Shown here: piece by piece, positions 20,357 through 29,717 of the stretch
Layout of the letters: each line of letters begins with the position of its first letter
Position numbering within the stretch: the first letter of the stretch is position 1
DNA from: Ilumatobacteraceae bacterium
Lineage (GTDB): Bacteria > Actinomycetota > Acidimicrobiia > Acidimicrobiales > Ilumatobacteraceae
Reading direction: 5' to 3'
Assembly (NCBI GenBank): GCA_022843125.1
Contig: JALHOG010000005.1
Span: 1-64,000 of the forward strand
DNA length: 64,000 bases
The notes under the pieces: generated by a model
What the model saw: the letters and a program-made list of their open reading frames with translations, nothing else
Told to the model about the DNA's origin: nothing
Databases searched by the model: none
Translations under genes and position numbers: made by a program

Positions 20357-22373
20357 TCTCGTCGCGGAGCCTGGCGGCGTACTCGAAGCGCAGCTCGGCG
20401 CTCGCTTCGTGCATCTCCTCCTCCAGCGTTTGGATGAGCCGACCGAGCTCTTGCTGCGGGAGCGACTTCAACTCACGTTGCACCTTCTCGCGCTCTCGCA
20501 CCCGACGCTTGTCCTTGCCGGGGAGCGGAGCGGTGTCGTCGGGCCGGAGCAGCGAGAGGATGTCGCCGACCGCCTTGCGGATGGTCTGCGGGTTGATGCC
20601 GTGCTCGAGGTTGTATGCGATCTGGAGCTCTCGCCGACGGGCCGTCTCGCTGATCGCGTAGTTCATCGAGTCGGTGACGCGGTCGGCGTACATGATCACC
20701 TGACCCGAGACGTTGCGGGCGGCACGACCGATCATCTGGATCAGCGAGGTCTGACTGCGGAGGAAGCCCTCCTTGTCGGCGTCGAGGATGCAGACGAGGG
20801 ATACCTCGGGCAGGTCGAGGCCCTCGCGCAGCAGGTTGATGCCGACCAGGACGTCGAACTCGCCGAGGCGCAGTGCTCGGAGGATCTCGATCCGCTGGAT
20901 GGTGTCGATGTTCGAGTGGAGGTAGCGGACACGCAGCCCCTGCTCGAGCAGGTAGTCGGTGAGGTCCTCGGCCATCTTCTTCGTGAGGGTGGTAACGAGC
21001 ACGCGCTCGCCGTTCGCGATCCGACCCGTGACCATCTCGATCAGGTCGTCGATCTGACCCTTGGTTGGTCTCACGATCACCTCGGGGTCGACCAGCCCTG
21101 TCGGTCGCACGATCTGCTCGACGACGCTGGTCGACACGCGCAGCTCGTACGCGCTCGGGGTGGCCGACAGGAACACGCACTGGTTGATCCGTTCGAGCAC
21201 TTCCTCGAACGTGAGCGGTCGGTTGTCGCGAGCCGACGGAAGGCGGAAACCGTGCTCGACCAGGACGTCCTTGCGGCTGCGGTCGCCGGCGTACTGGCCG
21301 TGCAGCTGCGGGACGGCGACGTGGCTCTCGTCGATCACGAGGAGGAAGTCGTCGGGGAAGTAGTCGAGCAGGGTGAACGGCGGCTCGCCGTACTCGCGGC
21401 CGTCGATGTGCATCGAGTAGTTCTCGATGCCGTTGCAGTAGCCGACCTCGCTGATCATCTCGAGGTCGTACTGGGTGCGCATCCGGAGGCGTTGTGCCTC
21501 GAGCAGCTTGCCCTCCTCCTCGAACTGCTTCAGGCGGACCTGCAGCTCCTCTTCGATCTTCTGAACCGCACGCATCATGCGCTCGTTACCGGTGACGTAG
21601 TGCGTGGCAGGGAAGACATACGCACGCTTCATGTCTTCCAGCGTCTCGCCGGTGAGCGGATCGATCCGGGTGAGCCGGTCGACCGTGTCGCCGAACATCT
21701 CGATGCGCAGCACCGACTCCTCGTAGGCCGGGTGGACCTCGATCGTGTCGCCGCGGACGCGGAACTTGCCACGCACGACCGACTGGTCGTTGCGGTCGTA
21801 CTGCATGTCGACAAGGCGCCGCAGGATGCTGCGCATGTCGTAGTCGACGCCGACGGAGAGGTCGAGGAGGTTGCCCTTGTACTCCTCGGGATTGCCCATG
21901 CCGTAGATGCAGCTCACCGACGCGACGACGATGACGTCGCGCCGCGTGAGGAGCGCCGCGGTGGCCGAGTGACGGAGCCGGTCGATCTCGTCGTTGACCG
22001 AGCTGTCCTTCTCGATGAAGGTGTCGCTCGACGGGATGTACGCCTCGGGCTGGTAGTAGTCGTAGTAGCTGACGAAGTACTCGACCCGGTTCTCGGGGAA
22101 GAACTCACGCATCTCCTGGGCGAGCTGGGCGGCGAGCGACTTGTTGGGGGCCAGGATCAGCGTCGGCCGCTGCACCTGCTCGATGGTCCAGGCCATGGTG
22201 GCCGACTTGCCCGAGCCGGTGATGCCGAGCAGCGTCTGGAACCGCTCACCGTCATTGATCCCCTTGGCGAGGGCCTCGATCGCCGCCGGCTGATCGCCCG
22301 CCGGCGCGAAGTCGGACACGACCTTGAACACGGGATCCCCGGTTGCAGCCACCGGCGAAGCGATGTCGGTCAT
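20319..22373 (-). CDS. uvrB: Excinuclease ABC subunit UvrB
   Basis: 684 residues, full length. UvrB takes over damaged DNA from UvrA and recruits UvrC. Walker A is GITGSGKSA near the N-terminus. The beta-hairpin that clamps DNA is seen in [17 protein letters not shown], and the helicase motif in [13 protein letters not shown]. The C-terminal UVR helix-hairpin ([20 protein letters not shown]) interacts with UvrC. ATG at 22371-22373. A perfect CGAAC-N4-GTTCG LexA core lies 17 bp upstream, overlapping the end of the preceding gene, so SOS induction is likely. uvrC is not in the window. Confidence 0.98.
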   Translation of the reverse strand: MTDIASPVAATGDPVFKVVSDFAPAGDQPAAIEALAKGINDGERFQTLLGITGSGKSATMAWTIEQVQRPTLILAPNKSLAAQLAQEMREFFPENRVEYFVSYYDYYQPEAYIPSSDTFIEKDSSVNDEIDRLRHSATAALLTRRDVIVVASVSCIYGMGNPEEYKGNLLDLSVGVDYDMRSILRRLVDMQYDRNDQSVVRGKFRVRGDTIEVHPAYEESVLRIEMFGDTVDRLTRIDPLTGETLEDMKRAYVFPATHYVTGNERMMRAVQKIEEELQVRLKQFEEEGKLLEAQRLRMRTQYDLEMISEVGYCNGIENYSMHIDGREYGEPPFTLLDYFPDDFLLVIDESHVAVPQLHGQYAGDRSRKDVLVEHGFRLPSARDNRPLTFEEVLERINQCVFLSATPSAYELRVSTSVVEQIVRPTGLVDPEVIVRPTKGQIDDLIEMVTGRIANGERVLVTTLTKKMAEDLTDYLLEQGLRVRYLHSNIDTIQRIEILRALRLGEFDVLVGINLLREGLDLPEVSLVCILDADKEGFLRSQTSLIQMIGRAARNVSGQVIMYADRVTDSMNYAISETARRRELQIAYNLEHGINPQTIRKAVGDILSLLRPDDTAPLPGKDKRRVREREKVQRELKSLPQQELGRLIQTLEEEMHEASAELRFEYAARLRDEINELRREMRDAQ

Positions 22374-22382
22374 CCCCCCAGC

Positions 22383-22955
22383 CTACACCCGAACGTCTGT
22401 TCGTCGCCGGCTGGCGTGGGCGATGACGCCGATCAGGTGACGGCCCTGCGCGACGCCGTACGGCATGTGACGCACGTTGCGACTGCGGAGACCGCCGATC
22501 GGGCGGCTCAGCACGAACATCAGATCTGCTTCGGGCAACACCGAGGTGATCACCCAGCCGCGATCGAGCACGAGAACCGCAAGCGCCGGGTCGGGAAAGA
22601 AGCGCCCACGACCATACGTCCCGAGGCCGATCACGTCCGACAGCGGAACGCGATGGTCGAACCACGCGTTGCGGACCATCAGGGTGCGGACATCCCCGAC
22701 GTCGACGATGGTCACGCCCACGTTCCGGACTCGTCTGATCGACGCCACCGAACCGACCAGCAGGGCTGCGGCGACGAGGGTCGGCGCCAGCCACGCTATG
22801 GGCGAGCCGGCACCGGCAACGGCCGCGTAGGCGAGACCGACCGTTTGTGGGCCGAAGAGCACCCAGTACGTCACGTGCCAGATCAGGTACGTGCGGCGAT
22901 CGCGGACGCTGGCGGGGAACGTCTGTTCACGGCCGATCGATTCGGTCACGGTCAC
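22383..22955 (-). CDS. Membrane protein with two helices and a PH-like domain
   Basis: 190 residues. Two hydrophobic helices (about 25-45 and 50-70) are followed by a beta-rich domain (about 75-165) with VTIVDVGDVRTLMVRNAWFDHRV-like strands, resembling bacterial PH-like membrane proteins. GTG start overlaps the upstream gene stop (GTGA). The gene ends 9 nt before uvrB on the same strand, and a LexA-type box lies across that junction. A second identical GAAC-GTCT-GTTC 12-mer lies at codons about 10-13 of this gene (22917-22928). No function assigned. Confidence 0.6.
   Translation of the reverse strand: MTVTESIGREQTFPASVRDRRTYLIWHVTYWVLFGPQTVGLAYAAVAGAGSPIAWLAPTLVAAALLVGSVASIRRVRNVGVTIVDVGDVRTLMVRNAWFDHRVPLSDVIGLGTYGRGRFFPDPALAVLVLDRGWVITSVLPEADLMFVLSRPIGGLRSRNVRHMPYGVAQGRHLIGVIAHASRRRTDVRV
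22390..22403. promoter_or_regulatory. LexA (SOS) box ahead of uvrB
   Basis: CGAACGTCTGTTCG is a perfect CGAAC-N4-GTTCG palindrome, the core of actinobacterial LexA operators. It ends 17 bp before the uvrB start codon and overlaps the last codons of the upstream gene. The location and the known SOS control of uvrB in other bacteria support the call. Confidence 0.65.
22917..22928. promoter_or_regulatory. Second GAAC-GTCT-GTTC palindrome inside the gene upstream of uvrB
   Basis: The 12-mer GAACGTCTGTTC is identical to the core of the uvrB LexA box 526 bp away, but the flanking C and G are missing (G and A here). It lies within the first codons of the PH-like membrane protein gene. It may be a weaker LexA site controlling that gene and uvrB together, or chance. 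Confidence 0.35.
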
Positions 22956-23527
22956 GGTCGCGGCGTCCGCGCGAGCGGGAGGATCGGGATGTCGGGGGCG
23001 GGGGTGGTGGCGTGGTAGCGGGCGTGCTGGTCGGGGCCGAGGGCTCGAAAGGCGTCGTCGACGAGGTTCCAGTAGCGCTGCTCGATCGCCGCTGTGCCGG
23101 CGTCGCGGGCCTGTTCGTAGTGCTCGATCGCCATGCGGCGCGGCACGTACACCATGACCGGGCCGTCGGGCGCAGCGCTGTCCCCGACCGCCGTGACGGC
23201 GAGCGTGACGTCGACGCGGTCGTAGGTGCGCTCGCGACGATCGAGCGCAGGGAGTTCGTCAGCGCCGACCCAACCGATCACGCCGTTCAGAGTCTCATCG
23301 GCCGACGGCACGACGCCCAGCGCCACGATCGTGCGGTCGTGCGGTCGCCCGTCGTCGTCGACCCACGATGCGGCGGTGTGCATCACGCCGTAGTTCCAGC
23401 GCCGGCCGAACCCGGCGAGCTCGGCCTCGAACACGTCGTGGCCGGGGCGCAGCTCGCGGCCGAGCGTCTTCCCGAACGAGGCCGGGCTCACCAGCGAGCC
23501 GTAGCCGAACACCCACACCCCGGTCAT
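22952..23527 (-). CDS. Gamma-glutamylcyclotransferase-like protein
   Basis: 191 residues. The GGCT fold is marked by the substrate-binding turn FGYGSL at 7-12 right after the start, and by ALDRRERTYDRV where Glu99 fits the catalytic base. Enzymes of this fold cyclise gamma-glutamyl groups to 5-oxoproline; some relatives act on other amines, so the substrate is open. The last third has a helical extension with YVPRRMAIEHYEQA. ATG at 23525-23527 is chosen because the motif must lie at the N-terminus. The stop overlaps the next start, suggesting co-translation with the PH-like membrane protein and possibly uvrB. Confidence 0.8.
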   Translation of the reverse strand: MTGVWVFGYGSLVSPASFGKTLGRELRPGHDVFEAELAGFGRRWNYGVMHTAASWVDDDGRPHDRTIVALGVVPSADETLNGVIGWVGADELPALDRRERTYDRVDVTLAVTAVGDSAAPDGPVMVYVPRRMAIEHYEQARDAGTAAIEQRYWNLVDDAFRALGPDQHARYHATTPAPDIPILPLARTPRP

Positions 23528-23567
23528 GGGCGGGGCTGGTAGCGCTGACGTGCCGATGCGATCCGGA

Positions 23568-24938
23568 TCACAACCAGGCGGCGATCTCCGACTCGTCGTA
23601 GCCGAAGCAGCGACCGTCGGGATCGTCAGGGCTGTACGTGCACTGTTGACCATTGAGCTCGTACCACGACGGTGGGTAGATCGGCTGTGCCGGTGGGTCG
23701 CACTGGCCTCCGGCGAGCGACAGGTCCTGGCACATCAGTGCGCGCGGGAAGATCCACCCCTCATCGGTGAGCTTCGCGACACCGTAGCGGTCACCGAAGT
23801 AGCCGTTGCTGGAGTCGATCCCGTACCGGAACCACGCCGCGGAGGGGCTCGTGAACACCAGCTCCTCCACGCGGTGCTCGGCGCTCTCGGCGGCCCCGGC
23901 GAACCCGCCCGCGAACACGGCCTCGACCGCCTCGTCGACGCCCGTGCGGTCGTCGAGCAGCTCGGGCTTGTCCTCCTGCGGGACCGACTGGTCCCACAGC
24001 AGGGCGAAGCGCTCCGTGATCGCGGCGAGCTCGGCCTCCGGGTCGGCGGGCTGCTCACCGGGGTCCGGCAACGCGGGTGGCGGCGGGTTGCACGCCTCCC
24101 GCCAGGCCGGATCGGCGGAACGGTCGAGATCGGCCTGCGTCAGGCTGGTCGTGCCGGTCGGGCCGGTCAGGTCGAGCTCGTATCCCTGCGACCAGCTCCC
24201 CGAGCCGTCGGCCAACAGTACGGCGAGCCCGTCGACCACGTCGGTTCGGGCAGTCACGCCGTCGTCCCACCGGATCACGGCCTCGTCGACCTCGCCGTCG
24301 AGCTGGAGGACGGCGACCCGCAGCGGCCGACCGTCGGACCAGCCGACGTCGGCGAGCAGCGGGATCGCCACGCCGTCGTAGATCTCGTCGAACCACTGGC
24401 CGAAGGTCACGTCGACCAAGTCGGGCCCGTCGACCGTGAGCCGCATCTCGCGTGTGCCCCAGCAGAACGGAGCCGGCGCCCAACCCGGTATGCCGAAGTC
24501 ACCCGGCGTCATCTCCTGGCTGGCGGGACCGACCAGCACACGCACCCGCAGCCCGTCCTCGGTGGTCTGCTCCCACACGACTTGATGCTGCGCCCCCACG
24601 GGTGATGCCTCGGAGGTGACCGCTGCTGCGACGCTGGTCGGCACCTCGTCCGATGCGTGGGCATCGGCATCGTCATCGTCGGCTGGGGCGGTCGAGCTGG
24701 GTGGCGGCGTCGGGGGGCTGCTCGGCACGACCGGTGCCTCGGTGGTCGGTGTGGGCCCCGGAGCGTCGGCCACGCTGTCGTCGGAAGGGGCCGCAGCGCG
24801 GCCGAGACCGAACCTGATGCCTCCGGCACCGGCGACGAGCATCGCGGCGACGACGCCGCTGACGACTCGAGAACGAGACCGACGGGGAGGCGGGAATGAG
24901 CCCGTGACCTCGACCGGAAGGACTGATGCGTCGTCCAT
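23568..24938 (-). CDS. Membrane-anchored extracytoplasmic protein, function unknown
   Basis: 456 residues. A short cytoplasmic tail with a basic cluster (RRSRSR, about 18-24) precedes one hydrophobic helix (about 25-45). A low-complexity linker rich in Pro, Thr, Ser and Asp follows (about 50-105). The rest (about 120-456) is an acidic, Trp-containing extracellular region with several Cys in its C-terminal part, consistent with disulfides. No domain recognised. ATG at 24936-24938 has GAGGGG at good spacing. The region around 315-400 (FALLWDQS...AWFRYGI) could be an NTF2-like fold, a weak guess. Confidence 0.65.
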   Translation of the reverse strand: MDDASVLPVEVTGSFPPPRRSRSRVVSGVVAAMLVAGAGGIRFGLGRAAAPSDDSVADAPGPTPTTEAPVVPSSPPTPPPSSTAPADDDDADAHASDEVPTSVAAAVTSEASPVGAQHQVVWEQTTEDGLRVRVLVGPASQEMTPGDFGIPGWAPAPFCWGTREMRLTVDGPDLVDVTFGQWFDEIYDGVAIPLLADVGWSDGRPLRVAVLQLDGEVDEAVIRWDDGVTARTDVVDGLAVLLADGSGSWSQGYELDLTGPTGTTSLTQADLDRSADPAWREACNPPPPALPDPGEQPADPEAELAAITERFALLWDQSVPQEDKPELLDDRTGVDEAVEAVFAGGFAGAAESAEHRVEELVFTSPSAAWFRYGIDSSNGYFGDRYGVAKLTDEGWIFPRALMCQDLSLAGGQCDPPAQPIYPPSWYELNGQQCTYSPDDPDGRCFGYDESEIAAWL

Positions 24939-24983
24939 GATTCGCCCCTCGTGCTGCCGGAGAACGGGCCGGCACGAGAAGCG

Positions 24984-25004
24984 TACGCCCCTTCGACGGG
25001 CGTA
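24984..25004 (-). terminator. Hairpin after the YhhN-family gene
   Basis: TACGCCC (24984-24990) and GGGCGTA (24998-25004) form a 7-bp stem with a 7-nt loop, 10 nt after the stop of the YhhN gene on its strand. There is no T-tract, as is common in this GC range. A second, bulged stem (CTCGTGC..CCGG with CCGGCACGAG, around 24948-24978) follows, so the terminator may be double. Confidence 0.4.
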
Positions 25005-25013
25005 GGGAACCAC

Positions 25014-25661
25014 CTACTGCCGGGTGGCGAGACCGACGATCAGGAGCGCCTGGCCGACGTGGTACGGCACCATCACGGCGAGGCGTCCACCCGGCAGGGG
25101 GCCGACGAAACGCCGGTGTCCGAGCACCCAGTCGCTGACGGCGAACAGCACCGCCCCGATCCCAGCCAGCCAGAAGGTGGTAGCCCACGCCGTGACCACC
25201 ATCGCGGCGATGACGCACCCGTAGAACACAACCGCTCCTGCGAGCACCGAGCCACCGGTGGCTCGTGCGCCCGGCACCGTGCGCGTCGCGAACCGGTACG
25301 ACAGCAGGACCCCGATGGCTGCAACACCCGGCAGCGCCCACACCGGATCGAATCCGAGCAGCACCGCCGCGACGACGTACGAGAGGTGGCCGGCGGCGAA
25401 CGCGCTCAGACCGACGAGGAACGTGCGCTGCCCGGAGTCGAGCAGCGCAACGTCGCCGACCACACCCAGCAACGCGCCGGCGACGAGAAATGCGCGTGGA
25501 GCCGTCCCGATGTCCCCCGCCGTCAGCGCGATTGCGACGAGGAGCAACATGGTCAGAGGCTTGGCCCAGCGCTCGATGTCACGCCGATCGCGCTCGACCG
25601 CCCACCAGTCGACGACCCCGACGACGACGGCGGCGACGAGCAGCACCCACCAGGAATCCAC
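25014..25661 (-). CDS. YhhN/TMEM86-family membrane protein (lysoplasmalogenase-like)
   Basis: 215 residues with about eight short hydrophobic helices. Family features are ALLGVVGDVALL and later AVSDWVLG, each with a membrane-embedded Asp as in the YhhN/TMEM86 family. Characterised members hydrolyse the vinyl-ether bond of lysoplasmalogens, but most bacterial ones are untested. GTG at 25659-25661 gives a start directly before the first helix; the longer open frame upstream is Arg-rich and lies over the divergent GNAT gene start. A terminator-like hairpin follows the stop. Confidence 0.75.
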   Translation of the reverse strand: MDSWWVLLVAAVVVGVVDWWAVERDRRDIERWAKPLTMLLLVAIALTAGDIGTAPRAFLVAGALLGVVGDVALLDSGQRTFLVGLSAFAAGHLSYVVAAVLLGFDPVWALPGVAAIGVLLSYRFATRTVPGARATGGSVLAGAVVFYGCVIAAMVVTAWATTFWLAGIGAVLFAVSDWVLGHRRFVGPLPGGRLAVMVPYHVGQALLIVGLATRQ

Positions 25662-25698
25662 GACGACGCAGCGTAGGGCCACCGAGTTGAATGGAGCG

Positions 25699-26739
25699 GT
25701 GCCCACGCGCCGCCCGTTCCGCATCACGACCACCCGGCTGGTGATCCGCCCGCTCGACCGCGCCGACATCACCGAGTTCGTCCGATACCGGAACATCGAC
25801 GAGATCGTGAAGTTCCAGGAGTGGGCGCTGCCCTACACGCGCGATCTCGCCCACGCGCTGCTCGACGGTCTCGAGACCACCAACGGGCCGGCCACCGACG
25901 AGTGGGTGCAGCTGGCGATCGCCGATGCCGACGACCGCCTCGTCGGCGATCTCGCCGTGTGGCTGGACACCGACGCCGCGCTGGCCATGATCGGTTACAC
26001 GCTCGCCCCCGAACAACAGGGACGCGGATACGCGACCGAAGCGGTCGGTGCACTCGTCGATTGGCTCGTCGCGAAGGGTGTGCACCGCATCGCTGCGACG
26101 CTCGATCCGAACAACCTCCCGTCGGCGCGGGTGCTCGAGCGGTGCGGCTTCCGCTACACCGGGACCGCTCGCTCCGCAGCTCTGGTGCGAGGCCGATGGG
26201 AGGACGACGCCCGCTTCGAGATCCTCGCCACCGAGCGTCGCGCGTGGCGAGCCGTGAAGCCGGTGAAGAGGGTCGAGCTGGTCGAGATCACCGCCGCCAA
26301 CGTCCGCGCCGTGCTCGAGCTCGACCGGGCCTTCTCGCAGCGCCAGTTCGTATCGTCGGTGGCCCAGTCCTACGGCGATGCGCTCGTCGAGCACCTACAC
26401 GATGGGGTGCCGATCATGCCGTGGTATCGGGCCGTCTACGGCGACGGTCAGCCGATCGGCTTTGTCATGGTCGCCGAGCCGGCATCGAACGCGCCCCACC
26501 CGTACGTGTGGCGCTTTCTCGTCGACTGGCGCCATCAGCGGCGCGGCGCTGGCGCGCGAGCGATGCGAGCGGTCGCTGCGCACTGGGCTGCGCTCGGAGC
26601 CACGCACGTCGACCTCAGCTGCGTCGCCGGTGTCCCCGGCACCCCTGAAGGCTTCTACCGTCGGCTCGGTTTCGAACCGACCGGCGTCATCGAGGGCGGC
26701 GAAACCGAGTTCCGGGCCCCGATCGACCGCCTGCGCTGA
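25699..26739 (+). CDS. Tandem GNAT acetyltransferase (RimJ/RimL-like plus second GNAT)
   Basis: 346 residues holding two GNAT folds. The N-terminal one (about 8-175) is RimJ/RimL-like: ETTRLVIRPL-type opening (TTTRLVIRPLD), acetyl-CoA loop EQQGRGYATEAV, then NLPSARVLERCGFRYTG. The C-terminal one (about 190-345) has WRHQRRGAGARAM as its pyrophosphate loop and ends FYRRLGFEPTG. The N-terminal half most likely modifies an alpha-amino group or a small amine; the second target is unknown. Start is GTG at 25699, with TTG at 25687 an alternative. Its stop is 11 nt from the convergent coaE stop. Confidence 0.82.
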   Translation: MPTRRPFRITTTRLVIRPLDRADITEFVRYRNIDEIVKFQEWALPYTRDLAHALLDGLETTNGPATDEWVQLAIADADDRLVGDLAVWLDTDAALAMIGYTLAPEQQGRGYATEAVGALVDWLVAKGVHRIAATLDPNNLPSARVLERCGFRYTGTARSAALVRGRWEDDARFEILATERRAWRAVKPVKRVELVEITAANVRAVLELDRAFSQRQFVSSVAQSYGDALVEHLHDGVPIMPWYRAVYGDGQPIGFVMVAEPASNAPHPYVWRFLVDWRHQRRGAGARAMRAVAAHWAALGATHVDLSCVAGVPGTPEGFYRRLGFEPTGVIEGGETEFRAPIDRLR

Positions 26740-26750
26740 CCGCGTTCACG

Positions 26751-27362
26751 TCAGGGGTCGCGGAGTGCGACCAGCTTCGCCCACAGGTCGTCGACCTGAT
26801 TGCGGAGGTGGTCGAGGTCGCCACTGTTGTCGACGACGTGCGTGGCGCGCGCGAGACGGTCTTCGCGTCCCATCTGACTCTGGATCCGATTGCGGGCATC
26901 CGTCTCGTCCATGCGTCGGTGGTCGACGAGGCGCCGAACGGCGAGCTCGACCGGCACGTCGACGACGATCGTCGCCGACAGGTCGTCCCGGGGGTGCTCG
27001 CCGAGCAACGGGTGATCGAGCACGACGATGTTGTCGGTGCCCGCTTCGGCCTCGATCTGCCGCATGATCTCGTCCTGAATCGCGGGATGCGTGATCGCGT
27101 TCAAGTCGGCCAGGGCCTGCTTGGCCTCGTCGGTGTCGCCGAACACGATCGCCGCGACCGCGGCCCGGTCGAGCATGCCGTCCTCACGCAGGATCTGAGC
27201 GCCGAAGCGCTCGGCCATCCGCGAGAGGACGGGCGAACCCGGACGCTGCAGGTCGCGGGCGATCTGATCGGCGTCGACCACAACGGCACCCCGCTCGGCG
27301 AGCAGGGCGCTGACGGTCGACTTGCCCGCGCCGATGCCACCCGTCAAACCGACGAGCAGCAA
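26751..27362 (-). CDS. coaE: Dephospho-CoA kinase
   Basis: 203 residues, typical length. It phosphorylates the 3'-hydroxyl of dephospho-CoA, the last step of coenzyme A synthesis. The P-loop is GGIGAGKST at 8-16; the CoA-binding region shows DADQIARDL and VLDHPLLGE (usually V.D.PLL.E). A lid with RRMDETDARNRI follows. TTG start at 27360-27362 lies 6 nt after the rpsA stop, with a GAGG upstream. rpsA-coaE adjacency is conserved in actinobacteria. Confidence 0.95.
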   Translation of the reverse strand: MLLVGLTGGIGAGKSTVSALLAERGAVVVDADQIARDLQRPGSPVLSRMAERFGAQILREDGMLDRAAVAAIVFGDTDEAKQALADLNAITHPAIQDEIMRQIEAEAGTDNIVVLDHPLLGEHPRDDLSATIVVDVPVELAVRRLVDHRRMDETDARNRIQSQMGREDRLARATHVVDNSGDLDHLRNQVDDLWAKLVALRDP

Positions 27363-27368
27363 CGCGGA

Positions 27369-28727
27369 TCAGGCCTCAGCGGTGGCGTCGGCCGGAGCCT
27401 CAGCCTCGGCCTCGACAGCCGGCTCGGCCTCGACCGCAGCGTCGGCATCGACAGCGGCAGCGACAGCCGTCTCAGCGACGCCGGCGTCGAGGTTCTCGAA
27501 CTCGGCCCAAGCCGCCTCGACCTCTTCGGAGCTCGACGCCCAGTTGCCCTGGTCGTCGACCTCGAAGTGCTCGCGGTACTCGGCGGCGAGCTCGCCACCC
27601 TCGGCGGCCTGCTTGATCGACAGGCTGATCCGGCGACGGGCGAGGTCGAGATCGATGATTTTGACCCACAGCTCCTCGCCGGGCGTGACGACCTGCTCGG
27701 GCGAGTCGACGTGGTGGGCCGACATCTCGGAGATGTGCACCAGACCCTCGATGCCGTCGCCGACCTGGACGAACGCTCCGAACTGGACGAGCTTGGTGAC
27801 CCGACCGTAGACGAGCTGCCCGACGGCGTGGCCCTCGGCGAACTCCTGCCACGGATCGGCCTGGGTGGCCTTCAGCGACAGGCTGATCCGCTCGCGGCTC
27901 ATGTCGACGTCGAGCACCTGGACCTTGACCTTGTCGCCCACGGCGACGACCGAGCCGGGGTGGTCGACGTGCTTCCACGACAGCTCGCTGACGTGGATGA
28001 GGCCGTCCATCCCGCCGAGATCGACGAACGCACCGAACGACACGACCGACGACACGGTGCCCTCGCGGACCTCGCCGATCTTGAGGTTGGTGAGGAAGCT
28101 GTCGCGGGTCTCCTTCTGGGTCTCCTCGAGGAAGGCCCGGCGGGACAGCACGACGTTGTTGCGGTTCTTGTCGAGCTCGATGATCTTGGCCTGCACGGTG
28201 GTGCCGATGTACGGCGCCAGGTCACGCACACGACGCAGCTCGACGAGCGATGCGGGCAGGAAGCCACGCAGACCGATGTCGACGATGAGACCACCCTTGA
28301 CGACCTCGATGACCGGACCCTCGACGACTTCGTCGGCTTCCTTCTTGGCCTCGATGGTGCCCCACGCGCGCTCGTACTGCGCCCGCTTCTTCGACAGGAC
28401 GAGACGGCCTTCCTTGTCCTCCTTGGTGAGAACGAGGGCTTCGATCTTCTCGCCGAGGCTGACGATCTCGGCAGGGTCGACGTCGTTGCGGATGCTCAGC
28501 TCGCGGGCAGGGATCACGCCTTCGCTCTTGTAGCCGATGTCGAGCAGGACCTCGTCCTTGTCGATCTTGACCACGGTGCCGTTGACGACCTGGCCGTCCT
28601 CCACCTCGACGATCGTGCCGGCGATTGCGTCGGCGAAGCTCATGCCGAGATCGTTGGAGACGATCTCGCGCGGGGTGTAGTTGCCTTCCTCGTCGAACGA
28701 CCCGAAGTTCGGGTTCGAGGTGGGCAT
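27369..28727 (-). CDS. rpsA: 30S ribosomal protein S1
   Basis: 452 residues with four S1 RNA-binding motifs (around residues 35-105, 120-185, 205-275 and 290-360), each with the G.V..I...G.FV.L pattern. The tail (about 385-452) is acidic and Ala/Glu-rich (EAEPAVEAEAEAPA), typical of actinobacterial S1. S1 helps mRNA bind the 30S subunit. ATG at 28725-28727; a TTG eight codons upstream (LSDTTTDM) is an alternative and neither has a clear ribosome site. coaE follows 6 nt later. The region between this start and the methyltransferase stop (28728-28822) must hold its promoter. Confidence 0.95.
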   Translation of the reverse strand: MPTSNPNFGSFDEEGNYTPREIVSNDLGMSFADAIAGTIVEVEDGQVVNGTVVKIDKDEVLLDIGYKSEGVIPARELSIRNDVDPAEIVSLGEKIEALVLTKEDKEGRLVLSKKRAQYERAWGTIEAKKEADEVVEGPVIEVVKGGLIVDIGLRGFLPASLVELRRVRDLAPYIGTTVQAKIIELDKNRNNVVLSRRAFLEETQKETRDSFLTNLKIGEVREGTVSSVVSFGAFVDLGGMDGLIHVSELSWKHVDHPGSVVAVGDKVKVQVLDVDMSRERISLSLKATQADPWQEFAEGHAVGQLVYGRVTKLVQFGAFVQVGDGIEGLVHISEMSAHHVDSPEQVVTPGEELWVKIIDLDLARRRISLSIKQAAEGGELAAEYREHFEVDDQGNWASSSEEVEAAWAEFENLDAGVAETAVAAAVDADAAVEAEPAVEAEAEAPADATAEA

Positions 28728-28822
28728 GTCGGTCGTGGTGTCGGACAAGGGACGGACTACTTTCGGCGATGAAACGGATGAGCGCACGAGCGCGCCGGCT
28801 GGCGCGAACGCAAGCGTGCATG

Positions 28823-29587
28823 CTACCAGGCAGGACGCTTCCGCAACAGCGTCGGGTCGGCGTTCGTGTCCGGATCGTCTCGTCGGGCGATCAGCAACAA
28901 TTCGGGCATGTCGATGCCCGGTGGGTTCCGCGCATAGCCACCCGGTTCGACCCCGTACAGCCCGTCGGGCGTCAGGGCGTTGGCCCGGCACAGCATGCGT
29001 AGTTCGCGCGGCGTGTAGCACCCGGTCCAGAGGTCGGTCGCGATCGTCTCCCCGGCCTCGCTGCGAATCTCCGTCCGCTCGTGGTTGACGCCGGTGTCGA
29101 CGTCGAAGCGGGCATTGGGATCGTCGCCCCAGTGACGCACGACGAAGTACGCGCTGAACGCCGTGAGGGCGAGCCGGCCACCAGGGCGGAGCGCACGAGC
29201 CATTCCTGCGAACACGGTCTCGTCGTGGCCGTCCGCGGTCATGAGCCCGAAGGCTCCCTGGCAGAGACAGATCACGGCGTCGAACTCGGCGTCGAACGGG
29301 AGCGCACGGGCGTCGAGTCGTTCGAACGTTGCCCCAGCGGGTGCACTGGAGATCGCGAGTTCGACGAATCGGGCACTGATGTCGACGCCGTGCACGAGCA
29401 CGTCGCGCTCGGCGAGCGCGTGCGCGTGCCGACCGGGGCCGCATCCCACATCGAGCACCCGCATGCCCGGCTCGAGCCCGAGGGCGCCGACCAGGAAGTC
29501 GACCTCCTGACGGGTGCCCTTCGTGAACGAGTAGCGCAGGTACGCCGCACCGAGGTGATCGGCGACGGGCTCGAACCAGTGCTCCAC
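28823..29587 (-). CDS. Class I SAM-dependent methyltransferase
   Basis: 254 residues. Motif I VLDVGCGPGRHAHALA near 45-60, acidic end of beta-2 HGVDIS, motif with FDAVICLCQGAFGLM, and RPGGRLALTAFSAYF mark a Rossmann methyltransferase of the Methyltransf_11/25 type. The substrate is not visible; WFEPVADHLGAAYLRYSFTKGT at the N-terminus resembles a family annotated only as class I methyltransferases. GTG at 29585-29587. It is followed on the same strand by rpsA and diverges from the sqr-like gene across 130 bp. Confidence 0.82.
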   Translation of the reverse strand: MEHWFEPVADHLGAAYLRYSFTKGTRQEVDFLVGALGLEPGMRVLDVGCGPGRHAHALAERDVLVHGVDISARFVELAISSAPAGATFERLDARALPFDAEFDAVICLCQGAFGLMTADGHDETVFAGMARALRPGGRLALTAFSAYFVVRHWGDDPNARFDVDTGVNHERTEIRSEAGETIATDLWTGCYTPRELRMLCRANALTPDGLYGVEPGGYARNPPGIDMPELLLIARRDDPDTNADPTLLRKRPAW

Positions 29588-29717
29588 CGCACCGAGTATG
29601 CCCGACAGCCGACGGTGCCGATTGTCCGGACGTCTGGGACGAATTGCCCTGCCGCGCGAGACGCACCGGGCGCACGATCGGGGACAGGACGATCTCTCGC
29701 TCAGGAGGCACGCAGCA

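Noticed and set aside
20409-23018. 869-codon plus-strand frame over uvrB and its neighbour
   Set aside because: Antisense shadow of high-GC coding sequence; no domain, and uvrB on the other strand is certain.
26808-28772. 654-codon plus-strand frame over coaE and rpsA
   Set aside because: Antisense shadow of two well-identified genes.
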